64,000 nt of DNA from Ottowia sp. SB7-C50 (GCF_033110285.1 NZ_CP136995.1:1736001-1800000), one strand, 5' to 3'. Positions 10,775 through 21,040 are shown, counted from the stretch's first letter. Notes: a model not told the origin generated them from the letters alone. Numbers and translations are program-made.

Positions 10775-11749
10775 ATGACCCATCCGCGTGACATCCTCCT
10801 TGGCGCCCAGGCTGCCGCCGGCTTGTTGCCGGTGTGCGACCACTACAGCGGCGTCGAGGCGCGCATGCGCAAGAGCCTGCAACTGCAGGCCGAGATGACC
10901 GAGGAGTTCGGCACCTGCGTGTTCGACGTCACGCTGGACTGCGAAGACGGCGCGCCGGTGGGCGGCGAGGCCGAGCACGCGCTGCTGGTGACCGAGCTTG
11001 CCATGTCCGCGCCCGATGGCGCACGGGTGGGGGTGCGCGTTCATCCGGTCGACCATCCGTCGTTCGAGAGCGACATGGACATCGTGGCGCGCGATGCGGG
11101 CCAGCGCCTGACGCACATCATGATTCCCAAGGTGGAATCGGTGGACGACGTGGTGCGTGCCGAAAAAGCCTTGCTGGCCGCGTATCCGAAGGGCCTGCCG
11201 CTGCAGGTGCTGATCGAGTCTCCCGGCGCGGTGCACCGTACATTCGACATCGCTGCGCACCCGCGCGTGCAGTCGCTCAGCTTCGGGCTGATGGACTTCG
11301 TGTCGGCGCACGGCGGGGCGATCCCGGCCGATGGCATGGGCATCGAAGGGCAGTTCACGCACCCGCTGGTACTGCGCGCCAAGCTCGAAATCGCCTCGGC
11401 CGCGCACGCTTTCGGCAAGGTGCCCTCGCACTGCGTGGTGACGGAGTTTTCGAACGCCGATGCCATGCGGACGGCGGCACGCCGCGCCGCGCGCGAGTTC
11501 GGCTACACGCGCATGTGGAGCATCCACCCGAGCCAGATCCGGCCGATCCTGGCGGCCTTTTCGCCGGACGAGCAGCAGATCGACACCGCCAGCGACATCC
11601 TGCTGGCCGCTGCGCGCGCCGACTGGGCGCCCATCAGTTACCAGGGCGCCTTGCATGACCGCGCCAGCTACCGCCATTTCTGGCAGGTGCTGGAACGCGC
11701 CCACGCCACCGGCAGGGCGCTGCCGAGCGAGGTGACCGCATGGTTCTGA
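10775..11749 (+). CDS. HpcH/HpaI aldolase / citrate lyase beta-like (CoA ester lyase) family protein
   Basis: 324-residue TIM-barrel protein of the CitE/malyl-CoA lyase superfamily, which cleaves or makes C-C bonds in CoA thioesters with Mg2+. Visible family features are the [20 protein letters not shown] segment (metal-binding acidic residues), [21 protein letters not shown] (catalytic glutamate strand) and the C-terminal [14 protein letters not shown]. The exact substrate (malyl-, citramalyl- or another CoA ester) cannot be told. It follows mdh by 93 bp on the same strand. The ATG at 10775 is chosen over an upstream frame extension of 29 residues that looks non-coding. Confidence 0.85.
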   Translation: MTHPRDILLGAQAAAGLLPVCDHYSGVEARMRKSLQLQAEMTEEFGTCVFDVTLDCEDGAPVGGEAEHALLVTELAMSAPDGARVGVRVHPVDHPSFESDMDIVARDAGQRLTHIMIPKVESVDDVVRAEKALLAAYPKGLPLQVLIESPGAVHRTFDIAAHPRVQSLSFGLMDFVSAHGGAIPADGMGIEGQFTHPLVLRAKLEIASAAHAFGKVPSHCVVTEFSNADAMRTAARRAAREFGYTRMWSIHPSQIRPILAAFSPDEQQIDTASDILLAAARADWAPISYQGALHDRASYRHFWQVLERAHATGRALPSEVTAWF

Positions 11750-11804
11750 CGCGCGCTGCGTGTCATGATCGCCGTCTTCCTGTTTTATTGAGAGAGATCG
11801 CAGT

Positions 11805-12371
11805 ATGAAAATCCTCACCATCGCCGTTGCAGCCGCCCTGGGTCTGTCGCTGGGCGCAGCGCAGGCGCAAACCGCCAGCGCGGCCAAGAAGCCCGTAGCC
11901 ACCAAGAAGGCACCGGCCAAGAAAGCAGCGCCCAAGAAGGCGGTCACCAAGAAGGGCGTGCCGGCCAAAACCGCCAAGGCGGTCGAGGCGCACACCCCCG
12001 TCGCGTCGCCCAGCCAGCGGCTGAGCGACACCGAACTGCAGATCGCCAGGAACATCCACACCGGTCGCATCCAGTGCGAACTGGGTGCCGACGTGACGGT
12101 GACCGCGGACGAGAAGAATCCCGGCTTCTTCCACATCAGCGCCGGCAAGCAGCACTACTACATGCACCCGGTTGAAAGCCGCACCGGCGCCATTCGCCTC
12201 GAAGACAACCGCGCGGGCGCCATGTGGCTGCAGTTGGGCAACAAGTCGATGCTGATGAACCAGAAGCTGGGCCAGCGCGTGGCCGACGAATGCGCCGCGC
12301 CACAACAGCGCGATTTCGCCGCGCGCATGAAGGAGCAGCCCCAGGTCGACCTGCTGGGCGGCAACAAGTAA
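11805..12371 (+). CDS. exported Lys/Ala-rich hypothetical protein
   Basis: 188 residues: a clear Sec signal peptide (MKILTIAVAAALGLSLGAAQAQ, cleavage near AQA), then a basic low-complexity stretch of AKK/PAKK repeats (about 25-60), then a compact domain with two cysteines (RIQCELGADV and ADECAAPQ) and an HYYMHPVESRTGAIRLED core. Periplasmic location is likely. I do not recognise a function. It lies alone between the CitE-like gene and acnB, on the same strand. Confidence 0.75.
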   Translation: MKILTIAVAAALGLSLGAAQAQTASAAKKPVATKKAPAKKAAPKKAVTKKGVPAKTAKAVEAHTPVASPSQRLSDTELQIARNIHTGRIQCELGADVTVTADEKNPGFFHISAGKQHYYMHPVESRTGAIRLEDNRAGAMWLQLGNKSMLMNQKLGQRVADECAAPQQRDFAARMKEQPQVDLLGGNK

Positions 12372-12461
12372 CGCTATTAATTGGATAGCTGTAGACGCTT
12401 GTTCAGCCAGCGCGGGCGCCGGTTTTGCCTTGAATAATTGATTGTCTATCAGGAGAAGAAA

Positions 12462-15056
12462 ATGTTGAACGCCTACCGTGCCCACGTGGCTGAACGCGCC
12501 ACCCTCGGTATTCCGCCGCTGCCGCTGGACGCCAAGCAGACGTCCGAGCTGATCGAGCTGATCAAGAACCCGCCCGCGGGTGAAGACACTGCCTTCCTGC
12601 TCGACCTGCTGACCCACCGCGTGCCGCCCGGCGTGGACGACGCGGCCAAGGTCAAGGCCAGCTTCCTGGCGGCCGTGGCGCACGGCGACGTCAAGGTCGA
12701 CCTGATCAGCAAGGCCAAGGCCACCGAACTGCTGGGCACCATGGTGGGCGGCTACAACGTGCACCCGCTGATCGAACTGCTGGACGACGCCGAAGTCGCC
12801 GGCGTGGCCGCCGAGGCCCTGAAGAAGACGCTGCTGATGTTCGACTTCTTCAACGACGTGGCCGCCAAGGCCAAGGCCGGCAACGCCAAGGCCAAGGAAG
12901 TCATGCAAAGCTGGGCCGACGCCGAGTGGTTCACCAGCCGCCCTGAGGTCGAGAAGAAAATCACCGTCACCGTCTTCAAGGTGCCGGGCGAGACCAACAC
13001 CGACGACCTGTCGCCCGCGCCCGACGCCTGGAGCCGCCCGGACATTCCGCTGCACTACCTGGCGATGCTGAAGAACACCCGGCCCGACGCCGCCTTCAAG
13101 CCCGAGGAAGACGGCAAGCGCGGCCCGATGCAGTTCATCGAAGACCTGAAGAAAAAGGGCCACCTGGTCGCCTACGTGGGCGACGTGGTCGGCACCGGCT
13201 CCAGCCGCAAGTCGGCCACCAACAGCGTGATCTGGGCCACCGGGCAAGACATTCCCTTCGTGCCCAACAAGCGCTTCGGCGGCGTCACGCTGGGCGGCAA
13301 GATTGCGCCGATCTTCTTCAACACGCAGGAAGACTCGGGTTCGCTGCCGATCGAAGTCGACGTCAGCCAGTTCGAAATGGGCGACGTGCTCGACATCTAC
13401 CCCTACGACGGCAAGATCGAGAAAAACGGCCAGAAGGTCGCCGACTTCCAGCTCAAGAGCGACGTGCTGCTGGACGAAGTGCGCGCCGGCGGCCGCATCA
13501 ACCTGATCATCGGCCGCAGCCTCACCGCCAAGTCGCGCGAGGCGCTGGGCCTGCCGGCTTCCACGGCGTTCCGCCTGCCCAACGCTCCGGTCGATACCGG
13601 CAAGGGCTTTACGCTGGCACAGAAGATGGTCGGCCGCGCCTGCGGCCTGCCGGAAGGCCAGGGCATCCGCCCCGGCACCTACTGCGAGCCGCGCATGACC
13701 ACCGTCGGCAGCCAGGACACCACCGGCCCGATGACGCGCGACGAGCTGAAGGACCTGGCATGCCTGGGCTTCTCGGCCGACATGGTGATGCAGTCGTTCT
13801 GCCACACGGCGGCCTACCCGAAGCCAGTGGACGCCAAGATGCACCGCGAGTTGCCCGCGTTCATCAGCAACCGTGGCGGCGTGGCGCTGCGTCCGGGCGA
13901 CGGCGTCATCCACAGCTGGCTCAACCGCCTGCTGCTGCCCGACACCGTGGGCACGGGCGGCGACAGCCACACGCGTTTCCCCATCGGCATCAGCTTCCCC
14001 GCTGGCTCTGGCCTGGTGGCCTTTGGCGCCGCCACCGGCGTCATGCCGCTCGACATGCCCGAATCGGTGCTGGTGCGCTTCAAGGGCGAACTGCAGCCGG
14101 GCGTGACCCTGCGCGACCTGGTGCACGCCATTCCGCTGTACGCCATCAAGCAGGGCCTGCTGACGGTGGCCAAGGCCGGCAAGAAGAACATCTTCTCGGG
14201 CCGCGTGCTCGAGATCGAAGGCCTGCCGCAACTCAAGGTCGAACAGGCGTTCGAGCTGTCTGACGCGTCGGCCGAGCGCAGCGCGGCCGGCTGCACGATC
14301 AAGCTCGACAAGGAGCCGGTCATCGAGTACCTGAAGTCCAACGTGGTGCTGATGAAGAACATGATCGCCAACGGCTACCAGGACGCCAAGACGCTGGCGC
14401 GCCGCATCGAGAAGGTGGAGCACTGGCTGGCCAACCCGCAACTGCTCGAAGCCGACAAGGACGCCGAGTACGCCGCCGTGATCGAGATCGACCTGGCCGA
14501 CATCAAGGAACCCATCGTCTGCTGCCCCAACGACCCGGACGACGCCAAGTTCCTGTCCGAAGTGGCCGGCACCAAGATCGACGAGGCCTTCATCGGCTCG
14601 TGCATGACCAACATCGGCCACTTCCGCGCGGCGGCCAAGCTGCTGGGCGGCCAGCGCGACATCCCCGTCAAGCTGTGGGTCGCACCACCCACCAAGATGG
14701 ACGAAGCCGAGCTGATGAAGGAAGGCCACTACGCCGCCTTCGGCACCGCCGGTGCGCGCACCGAGATGCCTGGCTGCTCGCTGTGCATGGGCAACCAGGC
14801 GCAGGTGCGTGAAGGCGCCACGGTGATGAGCACCAGCACCCGCAACTTCCCCAACCGCCTGGGCAAGAACACGCAGGTGTTCCTGGGCAGCGCCGAACTG
14901 GCTGCCATCTGCTCCAAGCTGGGCCGCATCCCGACGGTGGAGGAATACCGCGCCGAGATGGGCATCATCGACAAGGACAAGGCCAGCGTGTACCGCTACA
15001 TGAACTTCGACCAGATCGAGGAATACGCCGAGACCGCGAAGGAAGTGACTGCCTGA
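12462..15056 (+). CDS. acnB: aconitate hydratase B
   Basis: Isomerises citrate to isocitrate via cis-aconitate (and often 2-methylisocitrate steps). The 864 residues show the AcnB order: an N-terminal HEAT-like helical domain, a swivel domain (about 165-380; [20 protein letters not shown] and [13 protein letters not shown]), then the catalytic core with [20 protein letters not shown], the cluster cysteines in [11 protein letters not shown] and [14 protein letters not shown]. The ATG at 12462 follows AGGAGAAGAAA at good spacing. An intrinsic terminator follows the stop. It completes the citrate to isocitrate step for the neighbouring TCA genes. Confidence 0.97.
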   Translation: MLNAYRAHVAERATLGIPPLPLDAKQTSELIELIKNPPAGEDTAFLLDLLTHRVPPGVDDAAKVKASFLAAVAHGDVKVDLISKAKATELLGTMVGGYNVHPLIELLDDAEVAGVAAEALKKTLLMFDFFNDVAAKAKAGNAKAKEVMQSWADAEWFTSRPEVEKKITVTVFKVPGETNTDDLSPAPDAWSRPDIPLHYLAMLKNTRPDAAFKPEEDGKRGPMQFIEDLKKKGHLVAYVGDVVGTGSSRKSATNSVIWATGQDIPFVPNKRFGGVTLGGKIAPIFFNTQEDSGSLPIEVDVSQFEMGDVLDIYPYDGKIEKNGQKVADFQLKSDVLLDEVRAGGRINLIIGRSLTAKSREALGLPASTAFRLPNAPVDTGKGFTLAQKMVGRACGLPEGQGIRPGTYCEPRMTTVGSQDTTGPMTRDELKDLACLGFSADMVMQSFCHTAAYPKPVDAKMHRELPAFISNRGGVALRPGDGVIHSWLNRLLLPDTVGTGGDSHTRFPIGISFPAGSGLVAFGAATGVMPLDMPESVLVRFKGELQPGVTLRDLVHAIPLYAIKQGLLTVAKAGKKNIFSGRVLEIEGLPQLKVEQAFELSDASAERSAAGCTIKLDKEPVIEYLKSNVVLMKNMIANGYQDAKTLARRIEKVEHWLANPQLLEADKDAEYAAVIEIDLADIKEPIVCCPNDPDDAKFLSEVAGTKIDEAFIGSCMTNIGHFRAAAKLLGGQRDIPVKLWVAPPTKMDEAELMKEGHYAAFGTAGARTEMPGCSLCMGNQAQVREGATVMSTSTRNFPNRLGKNTQVFLGSAELAAICSKLGRIPTVEEYRAEMGIIDKDKASVYRYMNFDQIEEYAETAKEVTA

Positions 15057-15077
15057 GCCAGGCGGCACCCCAAAAAG

Positions 15078-15103
15078 AAACGACCCGGAAGGGTCGTTTT
15101 TTT
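15078..15103 (+). terminator. intrinsic terminator after acnB
   Basis: Stem AAACGACCC / GGGTCGTTT with a GGAA tetraloop followed by a T-run, 22 bp past the acnB stop. Confidence 0.9.
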
Positions 15104-15118
15104 ATGCCTGCGCAGGTG

Positions 15119-15313
15119 TTACAGCGGCGGCTCCTGGCGCTTGTCCTTCATCACCAGATAGACGCCCGCGGCCGCCAGCACGGCCCAGATGGCAAAGGCC
15201 AGCATGCCGATGCGCTCGGCGATCGGGTTCATGAAGAGCAGCATCAGCAGCGCGACGACCAGCAGCGCGTTGCCGAGCCAGAAGGAGGTTCTGGAGGAAT
15301 CAGGCGTGTTCAT
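15119..15313 (-). CDS. small hypothetical membrane protein
   Basis: 64 residues from the ATG at 15313 (MNTPDSSRTSFWLGNALL). Two transmembrane helices are visible: about residues 13-32 (LGNALLVVALLMLLFMNPI) and 36-54 (GMLAFAIWAVLAAAGVYLV), ending in a basic KDKRQEPPL tail. The frame is open a further 26 codons upstream, but that stretch lies in a dispersed repeat. No family recognised. Confidence 0.6.
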   Translation of the reverse strand: MNTPDSSRTSFWLGNALLVVALLMLLFMNPIAERIGMLAFAIWAVLAAAGVYLVMKDKRQEPPL

Positions 15314-15357
15314 GACGATGGCGGGATAAGGCGGAAAATCAGGGTGTTTCGGGTCAC

Positions 15358-15400
15358 TGGCGCTTGCCTGGCAAGCGCTGGCAGCTATCAAAATAATAGT
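15358..15400. repeat. dispersed Comamonadaceae-type palindromic repeat, copy 1
   Basis: Inverted orientation of the core ..TTTTGATAGCTGCCAGCGC..: TGGCGCTTGCCTGGCAAGCG then CTGGCAGCTATCAAAA. Lies between the small membrane protein and the PhoH gene. Confidence 0.65.
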
Positions 15401-15407
15401 TATCGGG

Positions 15408-17090
15408 TCACAGCACTTCGCTGGCGAAGTCCGCCAGGCGTGAACGCTCGCCGCGCGCCAGCGTCACGTGGCCGCCGTGGGGCCAGCCCTTGAAGCGGTC
15501 GACGGCGAAGGTCATGCCTGAGGAGCCTTCGGTCAGGTACGGCGTGTCGATCTGCGCCAGGTTGCCCATGCAGATGATCTTGGTGCCCGGGCCGGCGCGG
15601 GTGATCAGCGTCTTCATCTGCTTGGGCGTCAGGTTCTGCGCCTCGTCGATGATGATCCACTTGTTCATGAAGGTGCGGCCGCGCATGAAGTTCATGCTCT
15701 TGATCTTGATGCGGCTGCGGATCAGCTCGTTGGTGGCGGCGCGGCCCCATTCCCCGGCGCCCGAGCCGTCGCCCTTGGCCAGGAATTCGAGGTTGTCGTC
15801 CAGCGCGCCCATCCACGGGCCCATCTTTTCTTCCTCGGTGCCGGGCAGAAAGCCGATGTCTTCGCCCACGCTGACGGTGGCGCGGGTCATGATGATCTCG
15901 GTGTAGCGCCGGTCGTCCAGCACCTGCGTCAGGCCCGAGGCCAGCGCCAGCAGCGTCTTGCCCGTGCCGGCCGTGCCGGCCAGCGTGACGAAGTCGATGT
16001 CCGGGTCCATCAGCAGGTTGAGCGCGAAATTCTGCTCGCGGTTGCGCGCCGTCACGCCCCACACGCCGTTCTTCAGGTGCGTAAAGTCCTTCAGCGTCTT
16101 CAGCACGGCCGTCTTGTCGCGGATTTCAGTCACGCGGGCGTACAGGCTCGGCTCGCCGGGCGATTCGAAATAGACGAACTGGTTGATGTACAGGTTGGCC
16201 ACCACCGGCCCGCTGATGCGGTAGAAGGTGGCGCTGCCCGACTGCCAGCTTTCGATGGTCTTGCTCTGCCGCGTCCAGAAATCCGGCGGCAGCTGCAGCA
16301 CGCCGGAGTAGAGCAGGTCGCCGTCCTCCAGCGTCTTGTCGTTCTCGTAGTCTTCGGCGCACAGGCCCAGCGCACGCGCCTTCACGCGCATGTTGATGTC
16401 CTTCGACACCAGCACCACCTCGCGGGGTGCGTGCTGCTTTTCGAGTGCGGCGACCACGCCGAGGATCTGGTTGTCGGCCTTGCCCTGCGGCAGCGCGGCC
16501 GGCATGGTCACGTCCAGCGGCGTGGTCTGGAAGTACAGCTTGCCGCCCGCAGCCACATGGCCGGTCGAATTGAGCGCCAGGCCGCGCGCCATGTCAGCAC
16601 CCTTCACGCCGGCCAGGGCGTCCAGCTGGCGGCTGGTCTGGCGGCCGTTGCGGGCGACCTCGGTCATGCCTTTCTTGTGGCCGTCCAGCTCTTCCAGCAC
16701 GATCATCGGCAGGAAGATGTCGTGTTCTTCGAAGCGGAACAGCGCCATCGGGTCGTGCAGCAGGACATTGGTGTCCAGCACGAACAGGCGCGTCGGCCCG
16801 GTCGAGCGCGCCTTCGCGGCCTTGGCCGGCCGGCGCGCTGGCGTGGCGGCTTCGGGCGCTCGGACCAGCGCTGCGGGCCGGCGCGGCGCATCGGCGCGTG
16901 CGGCGTGCGATGCCGGCGCTGCGGCGGGCGGCGCGTTCTGGGTTTCTTCCACCAGCGGCAGCGCCTGCTGCGCGACGCTGGCTCCGCGCGACCCCGCTGC
17001 CGCGCGCGATGGGGTCCGCCGCGCGGACAGGTCGATCACATCAGAGGAAAGCTTGGCGCCGCGTCGGCTCGGGGGAGGGGGCAGGGGCAT
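15408..17090 (-). CDS. PhoH family protein with N-terminal PIN domain
   Basis: 560-residue cytosolic protein. A Pro/Ala-rich N-terminus (1-95) is followed by a PIN-like RNase domain (LFVLDTNVLLHDPMALFRF at about 105, with acidic residues in VLVSKDINMRVKA), then a PhoH P-loop ATPase domain with TLAGTAGTGKTLLALASGL at about 368 and the Walker B region WIIIDEAQNLTPKQMKTLI. PIN-PhoH proteins are thought to couple RNA unwinding to cleavage. It is followed on the minus strand by the small membrane protein and preceded by bcp, which has its own terminator. Confidence 0.92.
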   Translation of the reverse strand: MPLPPPPSRRGAKLSSDVIDLSARRTPSRAAAGSRGASVAQQALPLVEETQNAPPAAAPASHAARADAPRRPAALVRAPEAATPARRPAKAAKARSTGPTRLFVLDTNVLLHDPMALFRFEEHDIFLPMIVLEELDGHKKGMTEVARNGRQTSRQLDALAGVKGADMARGLALNSTGHVAAGGKLYFQTTPLDVTMPAALPQGKADNQILGVVAALEKQHAPREVVLVSKDINMRVKARALGLCAEDYENDKTLEDGDLLYSGVLQLPPDFWTRQSKTIESWQSGSATFYRISGPVVANLYINQFVYFESPGEPSLYARVTEIRDKTAVLKTLKDFTHLKNGVWGVTARNREQNFALNLLMDPDIDFVTLAGTAGTGKTLLALASGLTQVLDDRRYTEIIMTRATVSVGEDIGFLPGTEEEKMGPWMGALDDNLEFLAKGDGSGAGEWGRAATNELIRSRIKIKSMNFMRGRTFMNKWIIIDEAQNLTPKQMKTLITRAGPGTKIICMGNLAQIDTPYLTEGSSGMTFAVDRFKGWPHGGHVTLARGERSRLADFASEVL

Positions 17091-17149
17091 GCTGGTAGAG
17101 GGTGCTTAAGAGCGAGCGTCCACGGCGTCATCCACCGCGGCAACAAAAG

Positions 17150-17182
17150 AAAAAGCCGCCTTGGCTGCCAAGGCGGCTTTCG
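17150..17182 (-). terminator. intrinsic terminator after bcp
   Basis: Perfect stem AAGCCGCCTT / AAGGCGGCTT (17153-17162 with 17170-17179) with a 7-base loop and, on the minus strand, a trailing T-rich run. Lies about 80 bp past the bcp stop, separating it from the phoH-like gene. Confidence 0.85.
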
Positions 17183-17260
17183 CGGGTTCGGTCAGGCAAT
17201 ACTGCTGCTGCAACATTCCGGCCCATTATGCATGAGCGGGGTGGGTAGCCCCGTGCAGCG

Positions 17261-17737
17261 TCAGGCGGCCTTTTTCAGCACTTTCACCGCCTTCAGGACG
17301 TCTTCCACGTGGCCCGGCACCTTCAGGCCGCGCCACTCCTGCACCAGGATGCCGTCGGCGTTGACGAGGAAGGTGCTGCGCTCGATGCCCTTGACCTTCT
17401 TGCCGTACATGATCTTGTTCTTGACCACGCCGAACATGTGGCACATTTTTTCTTCGGTGTCGGCGATCAGCTCGAAGGGCAGTTCCAGCTTGGCCTTGAA
17501 GGCGTCGTGCGAGGCCATGTTGTCGCGGCTGACACCGTAGACGACGGCGCCGGCCTTGACGAAATCCTTGTACTTGTCGCGAAACTGCATCGCCTCGGTG
17601 GTGCAGCCGGGCGTGTTGTCCTTGGGGTAGAAGTACAGGACGAGGGCTTGGCCGAGGTGGGAGGTGTTGGTTACTTTGACGTCGCCGGTCGCAATCGCTT
17701 CGAATTCGGGCAGGGGTTTGTTGACAACGATCGGCAT
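17261..17737 (-). CDS. bcp: Bcp-type peroxiredoxin (thiol peroxidase)
   Basis: 158-residue cytosolic peroxiredoxin that reduces hydroperoxides. The peroxidatic cysteine is C45 in FYPKDNTPGCTTEAMQFRD. The resolving cysteine found five residues later in E. coli Bcp (position 50) is Met here, so the enzyme is either a 1-Cys form or uses another thiol (a cysteine occurs later in EEKMCHMFGVV). Stands as its own unit with a strong terminator. Confidence 0.93.
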   Translation of the reverse strand: MPIVVNKPLPEFEAIATGDVKVTNTSHLGQALVLYFYPKDNTPGCTTEAMQFRDKYKDFVKAGAVVYGVSRDNMASHDAFKAKLELPFELIADTEEKMCHMFGVVKNKIMYGKKVKGIERSTFLVNADGILVQEWRGLKVPGHVEDVLKAVKVLKKAA

Positions 17738-17853
17738 ATGGACTTCAATCTCCGGACGGTATGGTTGGGGCGCAATGACAGACGCTGTCGCCCATTCCGC
17801 CGTCAGCCGCTGTTGCAGATGAAGGCGAGGTCAGGGCAACAGTTGCCAGCCCC

Positions 17854-18249
17854 TCATTTTAACGCATCCGGCTGTGGCGCGTCGGCTTCCACCAGCAGCG
17901 CGGCCACCACGCGTCGTCCCTCCGCCGCCAGAATGTTGTAGGTGCGGCAGGCGGCGGCGGTGTCCATCGATTCCAGGCCGATGCCTGCCTCGACCAGGGG
18001 CCGCGTCCACGCAGGCTTCGGAAACCGCAGCGTGTTGCCGCTGCCGAAGATCACCAGTTCAGGCCGCCGGTCGGCCAGCGGCGCGAAATGCGCGGCGGTC
18101 AAATCGTCGAAGTGCTGGCACGCCCAATCGGCGCGCTCCCCCTCGCTGTCCAGCACCAGGCTGTGCGCCACGCGCTCGGCGCCCATGGCGATCCAGCCGG
18201 GGCCGTATCCGGTGATGGCGGAGCCGAAGCGTTCGGGCTGGAATTTCAT
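17854..18249 (-). CDS. Mth938-like domain-containing protein
   Basis: 131 residues from the ATG at 18249 (MKFQPERFGSAITGYGPGW). The VIFGSGNTLRFPKPAWTRPL core and the GIGLESMDTAAACRTYNILAAEGRRVVAALL C-terminal part match the Mth938/DUF498 fold, related to the mitochondrial complex I assembly factor NDUFAF3. Function in bacteria is not established. It is divergent from the aminotransferase gene at 18328. A much longer minus-strand open frame extends through it, but it is an antisense shadow of hom and alaA. Confidence 0.85.
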   Translation of the reverse strand: MKFQPERFGSAITGYGPGWIAMGAERVAHSLVLDSEGERADWACQHFDDLTAAHFAPLADRRPELVIFGSGNTLRFPKPAWTRPLVEAGIGLESMDTAAACRTYNILAAEGRRVVAALLVEADAPQPDALK

Positions 18250-18327
18250 GCGTATCGAGAGAAGCGGAGGGCGCGAATGTGTTCCAATTCTATGTTTTAC
18301 CCCGAAGACCCTTCCGGAGCTGCCGCC

Positions 18328-19602
18328 ATGAAGCCCATCCACAAATCCGCCAAGCTGGCGAACGTGCTGTACGACGTGCGTGGACCCATCGTGGACGCCG
18401 CCCGCCAGATGGAGGACGAGGGCCAGAAGATCATCAAGCTGAACATCGGCAACCTGGCGCCGTTCGGCTTTCAGCCGCCCGAGGAGATCGTGCAGGACAT
18501 GATCCGCAACCTGCCCGATTCGGCCGGTTACTCCGACAGCAAGGGCATCTTCTCGGCGCGCAAGGCGGTGATGCATTACACGCAGGAGCAGGGCATTGCC
18601 GACGTCACCATCGATGACATCTATCTGGGCAACGGCGCCAGCGACCTGATCGGCATGGCCACCAACGCGCTGCTGTCCGAGGGTGACGAGATGCTGGTGC
18701 CCGCGCCCGACTACCCGCTGTGGACGGCCGTCGCCAGCCTCTCGGGCGGCAAGCCGGTGCACTACCTGTGCGACGAGGGCAACGGCTGGATGCCCAACCT
18801 GGCCGACATCCGCGCCAAGATCACGCCGCGCACCAAGGCCATCGTCGTCATCAACCCCAACAACCCGACCGGCGCGCTGTATTCGGACGAGTTGCTGATG
18901 GGCATCATCGAAATCGCGCGCGAGCACAACCTGGTCCTCATGGCCGACGAGGTGTACGACAAGGTGCTGTTTGACGGCAACCGGCACACGGCGCTGGCCA
19001 GCTTGTCCGAAGACGTGCTGACGCTGACCTTCAACTCGTTGTCCAAGGCCTATCGCTCGTGCGGCTTCCGCGCGGGCTGGATGGTGATTTCGGGCGACAA
19101 GTCGGCTGCCAAGGACTACATCGAGGGCATCAACATGCTCGCGAACATCAAGCTGGGCAGCAACGTGCCGGGCCAGTTCGCGATCCAGACCGCGCTGGGC
19201 GGCTACCAGAGCATCAACGACCTGGTGAAGGAGGGCGGCCGCCTGCGCCGCCAGCGCGACCTGGCTTACGAGCTGATCACCGCCATTCCCGGCGTGACCT
19301 GCGTCAAGCCACAGGCGGCGCTGTACATGTTCCCGCGCCTCGACCCCAAGATGTACCCCATCGAGGATGACCGCCAGTTCTTCATGGAAGTGCTGCGTGC
19401 CACCCGCGTCATGCTGGTGCAGGGCAGCGGCTTCAACTACCCCGACAACCACCACTTCCGCATCGTCTTTCTGCCGCACGAGGACGATCTGCGCGAAGCC
19501 ATCGGGCGGCTGGCGAAGTTTCTCGAAGCCTACCGGGCCCGCCACGCACGCACCGCGCCCGTGTTCGACATTGCTACCAAAAAAGAAGCTGCCCGCGCTT
19601 GA
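18328..19602 (+). CDS. alaA: alanine-synthesising type aminotransferase (AlaA-like)
   Basis: PLP-dependent fold type I aminotransferase (424 residues) that most likely transfers the amino group of glutamate to pyruvate. It follows E. coli AlaA closely: KLANVLYDVRGPIVDAARQ at the start, NIGNLAPFGFQPPEEI, LVPAPDYPLWTAVASLSGGK, VVINPNNPTGALYSDELL and the PLP-lysine region SLSKAYRSCGFRAGW. It lies 36 bp upstream of hom on the same strand, an order common in betaproteobacteria. The 3' end contains a piece of the dispersed AGCTGCCCGCGC-type repeat within coding sequence. Confidence 0.92.
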   Translation: MKPIHKSAKLANVLYDVRGPIVDAARQMEDEGQKIIKLNIGNLAPFGFQPPEEIVQDMIRNLPDSAGYSDSKGIFSARKAVMHYTQEQGIADVTIDDIYLGNGASDLIGMATNALLSEGDEMLVPAPDYPLWTAVASLSGGKPVHYLCDEGNGWMPNLADIRAKITPRTKAIVVINPNNPTGALYSDELLMGIIEIAREHNLVLMADEVYDKVLFDGNRHTALASLSEDVLTLTFNSLSKAYRSCGFRAGWMVISGDKSAAKDYIEGINMLANIKLGSNVPGQFAIQTALGGYQSINDLVKEGGRLRRQRDLAYELITAIPGVTCVKPQAALYMFPRLDPKMYPIEDDRQFFMEVLRATRVMLVQGSGFNYPDNHHFRIVFLPHEDDLREAIGRLAKFLEAYRARHARTAPVFDIATKKEAARA

Positions 19603-19638
19603 TTGGCGGGCGCCAGAAACATTTTCAGTTCTTATTTC

Positions 19639-20985
19639 ATGAAACCGATTCAAGTAGGCCTGCTGGGCATTGGCACCGTGGGCAGCGGCACGTTCAACGT
19701 GCTCAAACGCAACCAGGAAGAAATCAAGCGCCGTGCGGGCCGCGGCATCGCCATCACCATGGTGGCCGACCTCGACACCGCGCGCGCGCAGCAGGTCGTC
19801 GGCCCCGACGTGCAGGTGGTCTCCGACGCCCGCGCCGTCATCGCCAACCCCGACATCGAGATCGTCATCGAACTGATCGGCGGCTACGGCATCGCCAAGA
19901 CGCTGGTGATGGAAGCTATCGCCGCCGGCAAGCACGTGGTCACCGCCAACAAGGCGCTGCTCGCCGTGCACGGCACCGAGATCTTCGAGGCGGCGCATCA
20001 AAAGGGCGTGATGGTCGCGTTCGAGGCCGCGGTGGCTGGCGGCGTGCCCATCATCAAGGCGCTGCGCGAAGGCCTGACGGCCAACCGCATCCAGTGGATC
20101 GCCGGCATCATCAACGGCACGACCAACTTCATCCTGTCCGAGATGCGCGACAAGGGGCTGGACTTCGACGTCGTGCTGAAAGAGGCGCAGGCGCTGGGCT
20201 ACGCCGAGGCCGACCCCACCTTCGACATCGAGGGCGTGGACGCCGCGCACAAGGCCACGATCATGAGTGCCATCGCGTTCGGCATTCCGGTGCAGTTCTA
20301 CAAGGCCCACGTCGAGGGCATCACCAAGCTGTCGGCCACCGACATCCGCTACGCCGAGCAACTGGGCTACCGCATCAAGCTGCTGGGCATCACCAAGCGG
20401 CGCGAAGGCCAGGGCGTCGAGCTGCGCGTGCACCCCACGCTGGTGCCGGCCCGGCGGCTGATTGCCAATGTCGAGGGCGCGATGAACGCGGTGGTGGTCA
20501 ACGGCGACGCCGTCGGCACCACGCTGTACTACGGCAAGGGCGCCGGCAGCGAACCCACGGCCAGCGCGGTGATTGCCGACCTGGTCGACGTCACCCGCCT
20601 GGCCACCAGCGACCCGCAGCACCGCGTGCCGCACCTGGCCTTCCAGCCCGGGCAGATGCGCGACGTGAGCGTGCTGCCCATGGACGAGGTCGTCACCAGC
20701 TACTACCTGCGCCTGCGCGTGAAGGACGAAGCCGGCGTGCTGTCGCAAGTCACCCGCATCCTGGCCGACGGCGGCATCAGCATCAACGCCGTGCTGCAGC
20801 GCGAGGCCGATGACGTGGCCGGCACCGACGCCGGCGCCGGCGAGCCCACGCCCGACCAGACCGACCTGATCATCCTGACGCACGACACGCGCGAAGGCGC
20901 CATGAACACCGTGCTGGCGCAATTGCAGGCGCTGCCCAGCGTGTTGGCGCCCATCGTGCGCATCCGCAAGGAAGAACTGGCCTGA
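19639..20985 (+). CDS. hom: homoserine dehydrogenase
   Basis: Reduces aspartate semialdehyde to homoserine, feeding threonine and methionine synthesis. The 448-residue monofunctional enzyme has the NAD(P) motif GLLGIGTVGSGT at residue 7-18, the catalytic region EAAVAGGVPIIKALREGL and AGIINGTTNFIL, and a C-terminal ACT domain (about 360-440: LRVKDEAGVLSQVTRILAD), the likely threonine feedback site. The ATG at 19639 is preferred to an upstream frame extension of 12 residues. It is followed 55 bp later by thrC. Confidence 0.96.
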   Translation: MKPIQVGLLGIGTVGSGTFNVLKRNQEEIKRRAGRGIAITMVADLDTARAQQVVGPDVQVVSDARAVIANPDIEIVIELIGGYGIAKTLVMEAIAAGKHVVTANKALLAVHGTEIFEAAHQKGVMVAFEAAVAGGVPIIKALREGLTANRIQWIAGIINGTTNFILSEMRDKGLDFDVVLKEAQALGYAEADPTFDIEGVDAAHKATIMSAIAFGIPVQFYKAHVEGITKLSATDIRYAEQLGYRIKLLGITKRREGQGVELRVHPTLVPARRLIANVEGAMNAVVVNGDAVGTTLYYGKGAGSEPTASAVIADLVDVTRLATSDPQHRVPHLAFQPGQMRDVSVLPMDEVVTSYYLRLRVKDEAGVLSQVTRILADGGISINAVLQREADDVAGTDAGAGEPTPDQTDLIILTHDTREGAMNTVLAQLQALPSVLAPIVRIRKEELA

Positions 20986-21040
20986 ACCTCTTGAACGGCC
21001 TTTGACCGTTGATGCCGGCCAAGGGCCGGTTGCTGACCTG

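Noticed and set aside
11763..15068. 1101-residue minus-strand open frame over acnB
   Set aside because: Antisense shadow of acnB in high-GC DNA; His/Ala/Val-rich, no domain, and the plus strand codes for full AcnB.
17854..20922. 1022-residue minus-strand frame containing the Mth938 gene
   Set aside because: Only the last 131 residues match a real family, from an internal ATG at 18249. The rest is antisense to alaA and hom.
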